Source: Pseudomonadaceae bacterium
GTDB lineage: Bacteria; Pseudomonadota; Gammaproteobacteria; Pseudomonadales; Halomonadaceae
NCBI GenBank assembly: GCA_012727935.1
Contig: JAAYGA010000327.1
Span: forward strand, 1-43,275
Length of the DNA: 43,275 bases
Direction of reading: 5' to 3'
Positions 18,148-28,171 of this stretch are shown one piece after another. A program made the position numbers and the translations under genes. The notes beneath the pieces are model-generated. The model was not told the origin of the DNA and made no database searches. It saw only the letters and a program-made list of their open reading frames with translations. Numbering within the stretch: position 1 is the stretch's first letter; each line of letters starts with the position of its first letter.

Positions 18148-19005
18148 ATGCCAGAGTTGCCCGAAGTTGAAACAACCCGTAAAGGCATTAACCCTTGGTT
18201 AGAAGGTCGGACGATTGAAAAGTTAGAAATACGCCAACCTAAATTACGCTGGCCTATTCCAGAAGATTTATCGCAGCGCCTAATAGGTTTAAAGCTGGCT
18301 CCTTTACAGCGCCGAGCTAAATATTTAATTTTTCCTTTATTAGAAAACAACGCTACAGAAGCTAACTGGGGTTTTCTGTGGCATTTAGGCATGTCGGGCA
18401 GTTTAAGGTTGGTTACCCCCGATGAACCTTGGAAAAAGCATGACCATGTAGAACTGCAAGTAGCCGCTTTAGCGGAAGATACCCAAGCGCCCATGCGGCT
18501 GCGTTACCATGATCCACGCCGTTTTGGTGCTTTATTAGATTATCAAGGGGCGGCTTCAGAACACACGCTTTTAAAGAAGTTAGGGCCAGAACCTTTAAGT
18601 GATGCTTTTACTGCCCAAGCACTTTTTCAGCGTTCCAGAAACCGTAAGCTAGCCATTAAAGTATTTATTATGGATAACGCTCAAGTGGTTGGTGTGGGTA
18701 ATATTTATGCAAGCGAGGCTTTGTTTCGTGCTGGCATCGACCCACGCAGGGCTGCCGGTACAGTAAGCCTTAAGCGTTATCAGCGTTTGGTTGAAATTAT
18801 TCGTGAAGTGTTAGCAGCAGCCATAGAGCAGGGCGGCACAACCTTGCGTGATTTTGTAGGCGGCGATGGCAAGCCAGGTTATTTTGCACAAGAGCTAAAC
18901 GTTTATGGTCGGGGCGGCTTACCTTGCAAGGCTTGTGGCGCTGTTTTACAAGAAGTTAAGTTAGGTCAGCGTTCCAGTGTTTGGTGCCAAGCTTGCCAAG
19001 CCTAA
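18148..19005 (+). CDS. mutM: Formamidopyrimidine-DNA glycosylase MutM
   Basis: MutM (Fpg) removes 8-oxoguanine and formamidopyrimidines and nicks the DNA by beta,delta-elimination. Met removal exposes the catalytic proline of PELPEVE with E2 behind it. [10 protein letters not shown] carries the conserved lysine, and the helix-two-turn-helix region includes [20 protein letters not shown]. The C-terminal zinc finger is intact (CKAC-X16-CQAC). Length is 285 residues, slightly longer than the 269 of E. coli, with extra residues around the first third. TAGGAG precedes the ATG. Confidence 0.97.
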   Translation: MPELPEVETTRKGINPWLEGRTIEKLEIRQPKLRWPIPEDLSQRLIGLKLAPLQRRAKYLIFPLLENNATEANWGFLWHLGMSGSLRLVTPDEPWKKHDHVELQVAALAEDTQAPMRLRYHDPRRFGALLDYQGAASEHTLLKKLGPEPLSDAFTAQALFQRSRNRKLAIKVFIMDNAQVVGVGNIYASEALFRAGIDPRRAAGTVSLKRYQRLVEIIREVLAAAIEQGGTTLRDFVGGDGKPGYFAQELNVYGRGGLPCKACGAVLQEVKLGQRSSVWCQACQA

Positions 19006-19077
19006 TGCCGATTTAAGCTTGCATCTGGTAAGATGCTTCTCTTTAATTTGAATTAATTTAACTGAAGGCGAGTCATT

Positions 19078-19446
19078 ATGGGTTACGCTGCATTTAAGCA
19101 CCTGCACATGCTTACAATTACGATTAGCGTGGTATTTTTTGCCATTCGAGGTGCTTCCGCCTTAATGGGTGCTGAATGGATACGCAATAAATGGGTAAGA
19201 ATTATTGCTCATGCTAACGATACTATTTTACTGATTGCCGCTTTAGGGCTTTGTTATCACCTAGGCCAGTGGCCTTTTTATAATTCTGCTTGGATAACCG
19301 CCAAGGTTGTGGGGCTGCTTGCCTACATAGCTTTTGGCACCATTGCAATTAAACGCGGCAAACTTTGGGCTTATGCTTTAGCCCTATTAAGTGTGGCGTA
19401 TATTGCTTGGGTGGCCATTAATAAAGTACCTTTTCCTGCTTTCTAA
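19078..19446 (+). CDS. SirB2 family membrane protein
   Basis: This 122-residue protein has four hydrophobic helices, starting with FKHLHMLTITISVVFFAIRG and containing the HANDTILLIAALGL segment typical of the SirB2 family. Family members were named from a Salmonella invasion regulator locus but have no established molecular function. It starts 72 bases after mutM and is followed 29 bases later by the YcxB-like gene, so it may be in one operon with the genes through 21677. Confidence 0.85.
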   Translation: MGYAAFKHLHMLTITISVVFFAIRGASALMGAEWIRNKWVRIIAHANDTILLIAALGLCYHLGQWPFYNSAWITAKVVGLLAYIAFGTIAIKRGKLWAYALALLSVAYIAWVAINKVPFPAF

Positions 19447-19475
19447 ATTTTATCTAATAACAATAAAGGTTAACT

Positions 19476-20009
19476 ATGAACATTGAGTACCGCTGGACTG
19501 AGTCCCATTTTATTCGCCTAGCACTGTATGACTTTGAACTAGGGCCGCGCAGTGGGCGAGGTAAAGCCACTATGCTGCTAGTTATTTTTACCTTGGCTGG
19601 TTTGCTGGCTATTAATATAGTGCATCGAGGTTTTACCTATTCTGTATGGGATTTAGTACTGGTAGCGGCTGGTCTCTGCTGGTATGCGCTGCGTGGTACT
19701 TTAATGATTCGTATGTTTAAGCGTGCCTTTAAGCGTTCGGGCATGGATGGCGTTAACCTTAAATATAATTTAGAAGAAGAGCAGATAAAAATACAAGTGG
19801 ATGCCAAGCCAGAGCAAACCCTTGAATGGTCAACAATTAAACGGGTTATTCGTACGCAAGAAGGCTTTTTGGTTTATCCAGGCCCTATGTGGTTACCTGC
19901 GGCAAAAATAGAAGATGGCCGAACCACGGAAGAGCTAGCCGCTTTTTTACAGCGCAAAGTAGTGGATTACCGTGATAAGAGTCAGCACAAGTTAAAGCTA
20001 AAAGATTAA
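19476..20009 (+). CDS. YcxB-like membrane protein
   Basis: The 177-residue protein has two membrane helices (about residues 32-50 and 54-72) and a soluble C-terminal domain. That domain contains EWSTIKRVIRTQEGFLVYPGPMWLPAAKIEDGR, which matches the YcxB-like family pattern of a W-x-x-I-x-x-V strand followed by a fixed-length hairpin. The function of the family is not known. It is 16 bases upstream of gcvH. Confidence 0.7.
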   Translation: MNIEYRWTESHFIRLALYDFELGPRSGRGKATMLLVIFTLAGLLAINIVHRGFTYSVWDLVLVAAGLCWYALRGTLMIRMFKRAFKRSGMDGVNLKYNLEEEQIKIQVDAKPEQTLEWSTIKRVIRTQEGFLVYPGPMWLPAAKIEDGRTTEELAAFLQRKVVDYRDKSQHKLKLKD

Positions 20010-20025
20010 TAGGAAAGTTTTTAGA

Positions 20026-20412
20026 ATGAGTAATGAACAGCGTTTTAGCACCACTCACCAGTGGGCAGAAAGAATAAATGAAACCCAAGTTAGAATTGGT
20101 ATTAGCCATCATGCCCAAGATGCTTTGGGTGATATTGTTTATGTCGAACTACCTGAGTTGGGTAAAGAAGTTGTAGTCGGCGAAGTGCTAGCAGCTATTG
20201 AATCGGTTAAAACGGCTTCTGAAATTCAATCGCCGGTAAGCGGCAAGTTGGTTGCTTGCAATACCGACTTAGAAGACACGCCGGAACTATTAAATGAAGC
20301 GCCGTTAACTACTTGGGTTTTTCTACTTGAAGCCGATGCTGCCCAGCTAGATAAAGAATGGCAAGCTTTGTTAGACGTTGCTGCCTATGAAGCCTTGTTA
20401 GACACCCTGTAA
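20026..20412 (+). CDS. gcvH: Glycine cleavage system H protein
   Basis: GcvH is a lipoyl carrier that shuttles the aminomethyl group between GcvP and GcvT. The 128-residue protein shows the lipoyl domain with modification site K62 in AAIESVKTASEIQSPVSG. gcvT and gcvP are not nearby, which is unusual; solitary GcvH paralogues can also act in lipoate relay. The neighbours (SirB2, YcxB, hotdog thioesterase, DUF2971) do not belong to glycine catabolism. GGAAAG lies about nine bases before the ATG. Confidence 0.93.
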   Translation: MSNEQRFSTTHQWAERINETQVRIGISHHAQDALGDIVYVELPELGKEVVVGEVLAAIESVKTASEIQSPVSGKLVACNTDLEDTPELLNEAPLTTWVFLLEADAAQLDKEWQALLDVAAYEALLDTL

Positions 20413-20433
20413 TCATTCAATAGGTAGAACTCA

Positions 20434-20868
20434 ATGCAATGGGATTTAGCGCAGCCTTTTACGACTCGGTTTACCGTCACGGCTGAAGCCATTGACCACT
20501 ATAAGCATGTTAATAATGCTGAATATCTGCGCTATATCGAAGAAGTTAGCTGGCAGCATTCTAATAAGCTGGGTTTAACCATGGATGATTATGAGCGCCT
20601 AGACAGGGCGCTGGTAGTTATTCGCCATGAAATAGATTACACCGCACCGGCTTTTGAAGGTGAAGAGTTGGAAATGGCCACTTGGATAGTTGAATACGAT
20701 CAGCGTTTTCGAGTAGCTAGGCAGTTTCAGCTGGTGCGAATTAGCGACCAGAAAACCCTGATGCGCTGTTATACACGCTTTGCTTGCGTGACCTTAACTT
20801 CAGGCAAACTACGTCGTTTACCCCTTGAATTTAATACTGCCTACCTACCTGCTGTGGTTACAAAATGA
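20434..20868 (+). CDS. Hotdog-fold acyl-CoA thioesterase (YbgC/4HBT type)
   Basis: The 144-residue protein has the 4HBT-like N-terminal motif HYKHVNNAEYLRYIEEVSW, followed by the beta-rich hotdog half. Such enzymes hydrolyse acyl-CoA thioesters; the substrate cannot be read from the sequence. In place of the usual catalytic aspartate in D-x-x-x-H-V-N the segment reads DHYKHVNN, so the Asp is present (D22). Its stop overlaps the next ATG by four bases, coupling it to the DUF2971 protein. Confidence 0.85.
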   Translation: MQWDLAQPFTTRFTVTAEAIDHYKHVNNAEYLRYIEEVSWQHSNKLGLTMDDYERLDRALVVIRHEIDYTAPAFEGEELEMATWIVEYDQRFRVARQFQLVRISDQKTLMRCYTRFACVTLTSGKLRRLPLEFNTAYLPAVVTK

Positions 20869-21677
20869 AGGTTTACCTTTACCTTAACCCTTTGCAACTA
20901 GATGTATTACGCCATGCCCGCTTACACCTAAGCGAAGTAAGCGATCTGCTTGATCCTTACCAAAATAATGCACGAATGATTCAGCGCCAAGCCATTCGTG
21001 TTAGTGAAGCTGATTTTCAAAAAGAATTAGAGCGCCAGTTTAATGCCTTACCACCCCAGCTTAAAGGCTTGATGACTTGGGAAATGTTTCAGCTTGAGGC
21101 GCAAAAAAAACGCCCTAAAATAGAGCAGCAGATGAAAAAAGGGCGAGAAGTTAAGCCTGCAATCTTGCCTAACCCTGAAGCTTACCAAGATTTGGCTATG
21201 GCTCGTTTTTCTAAGCGTCCAGACAACCCTTTACTCTGGGAACGCTGGGCAGACCAGCACCGAGGTCTGGTGTTAGAGCTAGACACCACCTACCCTGGCT
21301 TTAATAGCAAAAAGCAAGTTTTACGGCCAATGGCTTATGGGCAAGCTCGCCCCCAAGCAGACCACCCAATGAAGCCTTTTCCAGCTTTATTTCACCGCCC
21401 AGCTGAATATGCACAAGAAGAAGAAATTAGGCTAATTCGCCCTTTAGATGAAGCTAAAAGCAGTAAACCTTTAACCAATGGTAAGCTGATTCATTTTTAT
21501 AACTTTCCACCCCGTGCCATTTTATCTGTAACGCTGGGGGTGAATGTTAGCGAAGACACAAGAGAGCAGATTAGTCGAATTTTAAACTATGATATTAAGT
21601 ACAAGCCGGGTCGCCCCTTGCGAGAAACCCTGCTTGATCCTGACACGTTTAAATTACATATCCGTGGCACACTTTAA
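20865..21677 (+). CDS. DUF2971-type protein of unknown function
   Basis: The 270-residue protein has the segment SKRPDNPLLWERWADQHRGLVLELD (about residues 115-139). This resembles the DUF2971 core, in which a W-x-x-Y/W-A-x-x-H-x-G-x-x-L-x-x-D pattern is conserved, and a later EYAQEEEIRLIRP fits the second conserved block. No catalytic activity is established for the family. Translation is coupled to the thioesterase. It ends 17 bases from the convergent hisF stop. The family call is from memory of the motif, so confidence is moderate. Confidence 0.65.
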   Translation: MKVYLYLNPLQLDVLRHARLHLSEVSDLLDPYQNNARMIQRQAIRVSEADFQKELERQFNALPPQLKGLMTWEMFQLEAQKKRPKIEQQMKKGREVKPAILPNPEAYQDLAMARFSKRPDNPLLWERWADQHRGLVLELDTTYPGFNSKKQVLRPMAYGQARPQADHPMKPFPALFHRPAEYAQEEEIRLIRPLDEAKSSKPLTNGKLIHFYNFPPRAILSVTLGVNVSEDTREQISRILNYDIKYKPGRPLRETLLDPDTFKLHIRGTL

Positions 21678-21694
21678 AACACCTAGCTTAAAAA

Positions 21695-22486
21695 CTATAG
21701 ACGTACTGAAATGCCTTGATCGGCCATAAATTGCTTGGCTTCAGGAATGGTGTGTTCACCAAAGTGGAAAATGCTTGCTGCAAGCACTGCATCGGCATGA
21801 CCAATTAAAACACCATCGACTAGGTGTTGTAAGTTACCCACACCGCCAGAAGCAATCACCGGCACGCTCACTGCATCGGCAATGGCACGAGTGACACCTA
21901 AATCAAAACCATTTTTGGTGCCATCTCTGTCCATGCTGGTTAGCAAAAGTTCGCCAGCACCCAGCTCGACCATTTTCTTTGACCATTCAATGGCATCTAG
22001 TCCCGTTGGGTTACGGCCACCGTGGGTAAAAATTTCCCAACGGTCTGCTTCGCCTTCAGCCGATACTTTTTTAGCATCTATGGCAACCACTATGCACTGG
22101 CTACCAAAGCGTTCAGCGGCTTCTTTAACCAGTTCTGGGTTAGTGACCGCGGCGGTATTGATAGAAACTTTATCGGCACCGGCATTCAGTAATCGGCGAA
22201 TGTCTTCGCAGCTACGCACACCGCCACCCACAGTGAGCGGAATAAAGATTTGCCCAGCAATTTCTTCAACCATTTTTAGCGTGGTGCCACGGTCTTCAGT
22301 GCTGGCAGTAATGTCTAAAAAGGTAATTTCATCAGCGCCTTGGTCGTTATAACGCTTGGCAATTTCAACAGGGTCACCAGCATCACGAATACCAACAAAG
22401 TTAACGCCTTTTACTACTCGGCCTTTGTCTACATCTAAGCAAGGAATAATGCGTTTTGTTAGGGTCGTTGGTTTAATTGCGGTCAT
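21695..22486 (-). CDS. hisF: Imidazole glycerol phosphate synthase cyclase subunit HisF
   Basis: HisF receives ammonia from HisH and converts PRFAR to imidazole glycerol phosphate and AICAR. This (beta/alpha)8 barrel has the conserved [15 protein letters not shown] (general acid/base Asp) and [17 protein letters not shown] supplies the second phosphate site. At 263 residues it carries a few more N-terminal residues (MTAIKPTTL) than most family members; AGGA before that ATG supports the start. It is last in the hisBHAF unit. Confidence 0.97.
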   Translation of the reverse strand: MTAIKPTTLTKRIIPCLDVDKGRVVKGVNFVGIRDAGDPVEIAKRYNDQGADEITFLDITASTEDRGTTLKMVEEIAGQIFIPLTVGGGVRSCEDIRRLLNAGADKVSINTAAVTNPELVKEAAERFGSQCIVVAIDAKKVSAEGEADRWEIFTHGGRNPTGLDAIEWSKKMVELGAGELLLTSMDRDGTKNGFDLGVTRAIADAVSVPVIASGGVGNLQHLVDGVLIGHADAVLAASIFHFGEHTIPEAKQFMADQGISVRL

Positions 22487-22518
22487 GTTTTTTCCTAAAC
22501 TGTTTTGCTAAATAGCAC

Positions 22519-23250
22519 TTAGCCTTGGTCGGCTAGCTTTTGTGCGGCGGCTAAATCAAGTGAACCTTCGTAAATTGCGCGGCCAGTAATGGCACCAATA
22601 ATGCCTTGGTCGGCTACTTTAACAAGGCGCTCAACATCGCCTAAGTCGGTTACACCACCTGAAGCGATGACTGGCAAACCGCCCAACTGAGCAAGTTCTA
22701 CCGTGGCTTCAATATTCACGCCCTGCATCATGCCATCACGGCTAATGTCGGTGTAAACAATGCTGCTCACGCCATCATCAGCAAAGCGTTTGGCTAGGTC
22801 GATAGCGCGTAAATTAGACACTTCTGCCCAGCCATCAGTAGCAACCATGCCATTAATAGCATCAAGACCAACAATAATATGGCCAGGAAAAAGGCGGCAC
22901 ATTTCTGTCACAAACTCGGGTTCTTTCACCGCTTTAGTACCAAGAATAACCCACTGCACACCGGCTTCTAGGTAGTGTTCAATGGTGGCAGCAGAACGGA
23001 TACCGCCACCAATTTGAATGGGTAGGCCGGGGTTAGCACGGGCAATGTCAGTCACTGCTTTACCATTCACTGGCTTGCCATCAAAAGCACCGTTAAGGTC
23101 AACTAAGTGAAGGTGACGACAGCCTTCTTTCACCCAACGCGCAGCCATTTCAACTGGATCATCGCCATAGCTGGTGGATTCTTCCATACGGCCTTGTCTT
23201 AGGCGTACACACTGGCCATCTTTTAAATCAATTGCAGGAATAATTAACAT
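22519..23250 (-). CDS. hisA: ProFAR isomerase HisA
   Basis: HisA isomerises ProFAR to PRFAR, the substrate of HisHF. The barrel begins [20 protein letters not shown], with the catalytic aspartate in PAIDLKDG and the partner aspartate in [18 protein letters not shown] and IASGGVTD bind the phosphates. The track start at 23358 is too far upstream because it runs into hisH; the ATG at 23250 gives 243 residues and the usual N-terminus. Confidence 0.96.
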   Translation of the reverse strand: MLIIPAIDLKDGQCVRLRQGRMEESTSYGDDPVEMAARWVKEGCRHLHLVDLNGAFDGKPVNGKAVTDIARANPGLPIQIGGGIRSAATIEHYLEAGVQWVILGTKAVKEPEFVTEMCRLFPGHIIVGLDAINGMVATDGWAEVSNLRAIDLAKRFADDGVSSIVYTDISRDGMMQGVNIEATVELAQLGGLPVIASGGVTDLGDVERLVKVADQGIIGAITGRAIYEGSLDLAAAQKLADQG

Positions 23251-23275
23251 GGTTACAGGTTTCCAATAGTAAAGG

Positions 23276-23917
23276 TCAGGGTTTCCAGTTGAGGAAGTTG
23301 TTAAGCAGTTGTAGGCCAGCTGCGGCACTTTTTTCTGGATGAAACTGCACAGCGGCAACGTTGTTTTCTACTAGTGCGGCATCAAAGTTAATTGCACCGT
23401 AATCGCAGCTAGCCAAACGCTGTTCTGGTTGCTTGGCTTCTACATAATAGCTATGCACAAAATAAAAGTATTCGGCTGCAGAAATGCCCTGCCAAAGTGC
23501 GTGGTCTTGTGCTGGTTGAACTTGGTTCCAGCCAATGTGCGGTACTTTTAAACGCTGGTTATTTGAATCAACTAGGTGATTACCAAAAAACTTCACCTGC
23601 CCCTGAAAATGGCCTAAACAATCAATACCGCCATTTTCTTCGCTGCTTTGCATTAAGGCTTGAAAACCAACACAAATACCAAGAAAAGGTTTGTTCTGTA
23701 AGCACTCAGCAATAACGGGAAGCAAGCCAGTATTGGTCATTTCAGCCATGCAATCTCGCATAGCACCCACGCCGGGTAAAATAACCCGCTCGGCTTTGCG
23801 TATCACTTCAGGGTCAGATGAAATAGCCACGGTTTTACGTCCAGCGGCTACTTTTTCTACTGCTTTATGGGCGGAATGCAAATTGCCCATACCATAGTCA
23901 ATAATGACTAAATCCAT
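23276..23917 (-). CDS. hisH: Imidazole glycerol phosphate synthase glutaminase subunit HisH
   Basis: HisH hydrolyses glutamine and passes ammonia through the HisF barrel. This class I glutamine amidotransferase of 213 residues has [19 protein letters not shown], the nucleophile cysteine in [11 protein letters not shown] and the catalytic histidine and glutamate in QFHPEKS. The nucleophile elbow reads GICVGFQ where GICLGMQ is common; this is conservative. It starts three bases after hisB. Confidence 0.95.
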   Translation of the reverse strand: MDLVIIDYGMGNLHSAHKAVEKVAAGRKTVAISSDPEVIRKAERVILPGVGAMRDCMAEMTNTGLLPVIAECLQNKPFLGICVGFQALMQSSEENGGIDCLGHFQGQVKFFGNHLVDSNNQRLKVPHIGWNQVQPAQDHALWQGISAAEYFYFVHSYYVEAKQPEQRLASCDYGAINFDAALVENNVAAVQFHPEKSAAAGLQLLNNFLNWKP

Positions 23918-23920
23918 AAC

Positions 23921-24514
23921 TTAAAGCACACCCTTGGTTGAAGGCATTTGTCCTGCCATGCGCTCATCAGCAGACAAGGCCATACGCAAAGCTCGACCAA
24001 AAGCTTTGAAAATACTTTCAGCTTGGTGGTGAGCATTCACACCTTTTAAGTTATCTATGTGCAACGTAACCCGAGCATGGTTTACAAAGCCGTAAAAGAA
24101 TTCCCATAAAGATTGGGTATCTAAACCACCAATGGCTGCACGGGTAAATTCAACGTCTTTAAATAAGCCAGGGCGACCAGAGAAGTCGATAACAACGCGA
24201 GACAAGGCTTCATCTAAAGGTACATAAGAATGGCCGTAACGCACCATGCCTTTTTTATCGCCCACGGCTTTATCGAATGCCTGACCTAGTGTAATGCCTA
24301 AGTCTTCAACACTGTGGTGATCGTCTATGTGACGGTCGCCATCCACTTCAATTTCCATATCAATCTGACCGTGGCGAGCAACCTGCTCTAGCATGTGATC
24401 TAAAAAACCTATGCCAGTGTTGCAAACAAAAACACCGGTACCATCTAGGTTGATTTTAACTTTAATTTTAGTTTCTAACGTGTCGCGACTTACACTTGCA
24501 ATGCGTGCACTCAT
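23921..24514 (-). CDS. hisB: Imidazoleglycerol-phosphate dehydratase HisB
   Basis: HisB dehydrates imidazole glycerol phosphate to imidazole acetol phosphate. It is the monofunctional form of 197 residues, with no N-terminal histidinol phosphatase domain. Manganese-binding histidine motifs are visible: [27 protein letters not shown] and [17 protein letters not shown]. It is first in hisBHAF, divergent from the acetyltransferase gene, with 136 bases between them for both promoters. Confidence 0.97.
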   Translation of the reverse strand: MSARIASVSRDTLETKIKVKINLDGTGVFVCNTGIGFLDHMLEQVARHGQIDMEIEVDGDRHIDDHHSVEDLGITLGQAFDKAVGDKKGMVRYGHSYVPLDEALSRVVIDFSGRPGLFKDVEFTRAAIGGLDTQSLWEFFYGFVNHARVTLHIDNLKGVNAHHQAESIFKAFGRALRMALSADERMAGQMPSTKGVL

Positions 24515-24650
24515 GGTGTTTTTAACCCTTAAAGAAGCTTTAGATAGAACAATTATAACAGTTGCAACGCTGAAAGGCAGCGCAGAGGTTTTTATGCAGG
24601 CTATAGTTTTTTGCTAAGATGCTTTTTTAAATTCAATAAAGGACAGTGGC

Positions 24651-25076
24651 ATGCCTGTATTTATGGTTAAAGCTAACGCAAAAACGCTTGAAGAACAGCC
24701 TTCTTGGCTGGTTGATTTACATAAAATTTACACCGAAGGCTTTGTTGCTTCGCCTGCTTCTTTTCCTGCTTCATTTGAAAATGCGCCCGATTTTATTGAT
24801 GAAACTTTAATGCAACCTAACTGCTGGTTTGCTGGTGCGCTGTTTAACGACCACTTGTTAGGCGCTGTGTTAGTCACTGAAACAGCCAATTCTTGGCAAT
24901 TAAGTTGTTTAAATGTACGCAAGGTAACCCAGCGCCGTGGTGTAGCAACACGCTTATTAACTTTATTAGCTGCCCAAGCAGAAGAAAATAGCCTACCTCT
25001 TTGTATAACTAAAGTAGAAAACAATGCAGCAGTAGAAGCTTTAGTAGGTAAGCTAGCTACTATAATCAATCAATAA
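24651..25076 (+). CDS. PanZ/PanM-like GNAT-domain protein
   Basis: The 141-residue protein has a GNAT acetyl-CoA site RKVTQRRGVATRLL, close to the E. coli PanZ sequence as I recall it (REVTRRRGVGQYLL), and the matching upstream strand FAGALFNDHLLGAVLVTE. E. coli PanZ binds acetyl-CoA and triggers self-cleavage of pro-PanD into active aspartate decarboxylase, tying pantothenate synthesis to acetyl-CoA level. No panD is in this window. A generic acetyltransferase is the alternative. AGGACAGTGGC precedes the ATG. Confidence 0.65.
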   Translation: MPVFMVKANAKTLEEQPSWLVDLHKIYTEGFVASPASFPASFENAPDFIDETLMQPNCWFAGALFNDHLLGAVLVTETANSWQLSCLNVRKVTQRRGVATRLLTLLAAQAEENSLPLCITKVENNAAVEALVGKLATIINQ

Positions 25077-25186
25077 AATTGATAGGGTCGCAAACTGTGA
25101 CGGGTGACTTTTTCGCCCCTTCCTTGGATAATGCTCAGTTATCCCTATTTCTCTAATTGAACCAACCCCTAGGCTAGCCTTAATAC

Positions 25187-26881
25187 ATGAAAGCTTTTAT
25201 CTCTGAACACCTAGATATTATTGTTGCTCAGCTAAAATCTGACCAACTTTTACCTGAAGATTTTCAGCCTCGCATTCAAATTGATAATACCAAGGATAAG
25301 GCACATGGCGACTTTGCCTGTAATCTAGCCTTAATGGCCGCCAAGCCTGCCGGTAAAAAGCCCAGCGACTTAGCCCAAGAAATTATACAAGGCTTACAGG
25401 CTAATGAAGATTTCAGTCAAAAAATTAGCAAAATGGAAATTGCCGGCCCCGGCTTTATTAACTTTTTCTTGTCACAAGGTGCGCTAACCTCGGTGGTTAA
25501 CCAAGTGCTTGCTGCAGGCGAAAACTTTGGTCATAGCAATGTTGGTTTGAATCAGGCGGTGCAAATAGAGTTTGTTTCTGCCAACCCAACCGGCCCTTTG
25601 CACATAGGTCATGGGCGTGGTGCCGCGGTGGGCGATTGTTTAAGCCGTTTATTAGAAGCCACTGGCTGGCAGGTTACCCGTGAGTTTTATTATAACGATG
25701 CTGGCGCACAAATTGAGAACCTAGCCTTGTCGGTGCAAGCCCGTGCTAAGGGTTTAGGCCCAGATGCTGCTAGCTGGCCTAAAGATGGCTACCAAGGCGA
25801 CTACATTATAGACGTAGCTAAATCATTTTTAGCCGGTGAAACAGTAATTGCCGATGACCAGCGGGTTACCGCCAATGCTGATATAGACGATTTAGAAGCC
25901 ATTCGCGGTTTTGCCGTGGCTTTTTTACGCCGCGAACAAGATTTAGATTTAAAAGCTTTTGGTGTGGAATTTGATGTTTATTATTTAGAGTCGTCACTTT
26001 ACAAAAAAGGCTTGGTTGAAGCCACAGTGCAGCAGTTAATAGCCAATGGTTTTACTTACGAAGAAGGCGGTGCTTTATGGTTACGCACCACCGATTTTGG
26101 TGATGACAAAGACCGTGTGATGCGTAAAACTGATGGCGGTTATACCTACTTTGTACCCGATGTTGCTTATCACTTGAATAAGTGGCAGCGCGGCTTTAAA
26201 AAGGTAATTAACGAACAGGGTGCAGACCACCACTCCACCATTACCCGTGTTAGAGCAGGTTTACAGGCACTGAAGGTGGACATTCCCGAAGGCTGGCCCG
26301 ATTACGTGTTGCACCAGATGGTAACGGTGATGCGTGATGGTGAAGAAGTGAAGCTTTCTAAGCGTGCCGGTAGCTACGTTACCCTGCGCGATTTAATTGA
26401 TGAAGTGGGTTGTGATGCCACCCGTTATTTTTTAGCAGCGCGAGCGCCTAGCTCACAGCTAACCTTTGATATAGATTTAGCGCGCTCACAAACCAACGAC
26501 AACCCTGTTTATTACATTCAATATGCCCATGCCCGTTTAGCCAGTGTGGCACGTCAAGCAGAAGAAAAAGGGTATAGTTGGTCACCTAGAGACACCGAAT
26601 GTTTAACCCAGCTGAATACCGACCAAGAGCAAGCAGTGCTTAACTTGTTGGCACGCTTTCCTGAAGCGATTAAAAAAGCAGCAAGGGAACTTGAGCCACA
26701 CCAAATTGCCCAATACCTGCGCGATTTAGCCGCCGCTATGCACTCTTGGTATAACGCTAACCAATTTTTAGTGGACGATACTCAAACAAGAACCGCAAGA
26801 TTAATGTTGGCAGCAGCAACACGCAATGTTCTAGCAAAAGGCTTGGCCTTGCTGGGTGTTACTGCGCCAGATTCGATGTAA
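25187..26881 (+). CDS. argS: Arginyl-tRNA synthetase
   Basis: ArgRS charges tRNA-Arg and requires the tRNA for activation. This class I enzyme of 564 residues has the HIGH motif ([13 protein letters not shown], residues 134-145) and the KMSK counterpart [16 protein letters not shown]. It ends in the DALR anticodon-binding domain (C-terminal [10 protein letters not shown]). The 110 bases upstream contain a small dyad GGATAA-N7-TTATCC (25126-25144). Thirty bases separate it from the SPOR gene, as in Pseudomonas. Confidence 0.97.
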   Translation: MKAFISEHLDIIVAQLKSDQLLPEDFQPRIQIDNTKDKAHGDFACNLALMAAKPAGKKPSDLAQEIIQGLQANEDFSQKISKMEIAGPGFINFFLSQGALTSVVNQVLAAGENFGHSNVGLNQAVQIEFVSANPTGPLHIGHGRGAAVGDCLSRLLEATGWQVTREFYYNDAGAQIENLALSVQARAKGLGPDAASWPKDGYQGDYIIDVAKSFLAGETVIADDQRVTANADIDDLEAIRGFAVAFLRREQDLDLKAFGVEFDVYYLESSLYKKGLVEATVQQLIANGFTYEEGGALWLRTTDFGDDKDRVMRKTDGGYTYFVPDVAYHLNKWQRGFKKVINEQGADHHSTITRVRAGLQALKVDIPEGWPDYVLHQMVTVMRDGEEVKLSKRAGSYVTLRDLIDEVGCDATRYFLAARAPSSQLTFDIDLARSQTNDNPVYYIQYAHARLASVARQAEEKGYSWSPRDTECLTQLNTDQEQAVLNLLARFPEAIKKAARELEPHQIAQYLRDLAAAMHSWYNANQFLVDDTQTRTARLMLAAATRNVLAKGLALLGVTAPDSM

Positions 26882-26911
26882 CACACCACCTTTAAGGGTA
26901 GGAGGAATGCT

Positions 26912-27604
26912 ATGGCGCAGGATTATGCCAGCCGTCAGCGAAAACGTATTAAACCTGATAAAACAGAAGCACCAGCTAAAGCGCCTGCTAAAACACGCGG
27001 TGCTGTGCCGCGTTCTGTTGAAGAAGAGGCAGGCACTAGTGCAGCAGCTTTGAATTTTTGGGCGCGTTTACCCGCTTGGGGCTGGCTGGCGATAGGCTTG
27101 GTTCTGGGGTTTTTAATTGCCAATTTAAGTCAACCTTCGGCACCAACACCCTTAGAAAAAAAGCCACCCCTAGCCCTTGTGGAAGCAAAAAAAGTGCCTC
27201 AGCCTGCGGCTAAAAGCACCCTTTCAGAAGCCAACAAGCCAGCAGAAAAGCCCCTTGACCCAGCAGCCCCACGCTTTGATTTTTATACGCTCTTACCTGA
27301 AAGTGAAGTGGTAGCACCTGAAGTTGAAGCTTACAAATCAACCCCCAGAGAAGCTGAAGACCAGCCACGTTACATGCTGCAAGTGGGTTCTTTTCGCAGC
27401 AAAACCGATGCTAAAAAGCAAGAAGAACGCTTGAAAAGCTTAGGCTATGACCAAATACGAATAAGTGAAGCCACAACAGCCAGTGGCGATACTTGGTACC
27501 GTGTGCAACTTGGGCCTTACCAAGACAGGCGATTACTTGCTCGCGCCCAGAATGATTTAGCCAAAGCTGGATTTGATTTTATGTTATTACGATTAAAGGA
27601 TTAA
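26912..27604 (+). CDS. SPOR-domain membrane protein (FtsN-like)
   Basis: The 230-residue protein has a basic cytoplasmic N-terminus and one membrane helix (WGWLAIGLVLGFLIANL, about 56-72). A proline- and alanine-rich periplasmic linker leads to a C-terminal SPOR domain (YMLQVGSFRSKTDAKKQEERLKSLG, ending in WYRVQLGPYQDRRLLARAQNDL). SPOR domains bind denuded peptidoglycan at the division septum. The topology and the argS-hslVU context match the FtsN-like protein of pseudomonads. Whether it is the essential FtsN cannot be told from sequence. Confidence 0.88.
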   Translation: MAQDYASRQRKRIKPDKTEAPAKAPAKTRGAVPRSVEEEAGTSAAALNFWARLPAWGWLAIGLVLGFLIANLSQPSAPTPLEKKPPLALVEAKKVPQPAAKSTLSEANKPAEKPLDPAAPRFDFYTLLPESEVVAPEVEAYKSTPREAEDQPRYMLQVGSFRSKTDAKKQEERLKSLGYDQIRISEATTASGDTWYRVQLGPYQDRRLLARAQNDLAKAGFDFMLLRLKD

Positions 27605-27646
27605 CCTTTAGTTAAGCAGCCTACAACCCAAAAATAAGGAGACGGC

Positions 27647-28171
27647 ATGACCACCATAGTGTGTGTACGTCGTGGTAATGAAGTAGTGCTTGGTGGCGAT
27701 GGCCAAGTTTCTTTAGGCAACACTGTTATGAAAGGCAACGCTCGCAAAGTGCGCCGCCTTTATAATGATAAAATTTTAGCCGGTTTTGCCGGTGGTACAG
27801 CCGATGCCTTCACTTTATTTGAACGCTTTGAAGGCCAGCTAGAAAAACACCACGGCCAGCTAGTTAGAGCCGCAGTTGAAATGGCGAAAGATTGGCGTAC
27901 CGACCGCGCCCTGCGCCGTTTAGAAGCCATGCTGATTGTCGCCGATGAAACCGCTACTTTATGCATTAGCGGTACAGGCGATGTTGTCGAGCCAGAACAC
28001 GGTGTGCTAGCCATAGGTTCAGGTGGTAATTTTGCTTTAGCCGCTGCCCGTGCTTTGTTAGAAAATACCGAGCTTTCTGCTCAGGAAATTGTTGAAAAAA
28101 GTTTACAGTTAGCCGGTGATATTTGTGTCTTTACTAACCACCAGATGACCATAGAAGGGTTAAAGAAATGA
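27647..28171 (+). CDS. hslV: ATP-dependent protease subunit HslV
   Basis: HslV forms the proteolytic dodecamer of the HslUV (ClpQY) protease. Met removal exposes the catalytic N-terminal threonine (TTIVCVRRG). [23 protein letters not shown] and the C-terminal [16 protein letters not shown] are characteristic. Length is 174 residues. AAGGAGACGGC precedes the ATG. Its stop overlaps the hslU ATG by four bases. Confidence 0.97.
   Translation: MTTIVCVRRGNEVVLGGDGQVSLGNTVMKGNARKVRRLYNDKILAGFAGGTADAFTLFERFEGQLEKHHGQLVRAAVEMAKDWRTDRALRRLEAMLIVADETATLCISGTGDVVEPEHGVLAIGSGGNFALAAARALLENTELSAQEIVEKSLQLAGDICVFTNHQMTIEGLKK

Noticed and set aside
25126-25144. GGATAA-N7-TTATCC dyad as a terminator before argS
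   Set aside because: The stem is only six pairs and no continuous T tract follows. It may be chance.
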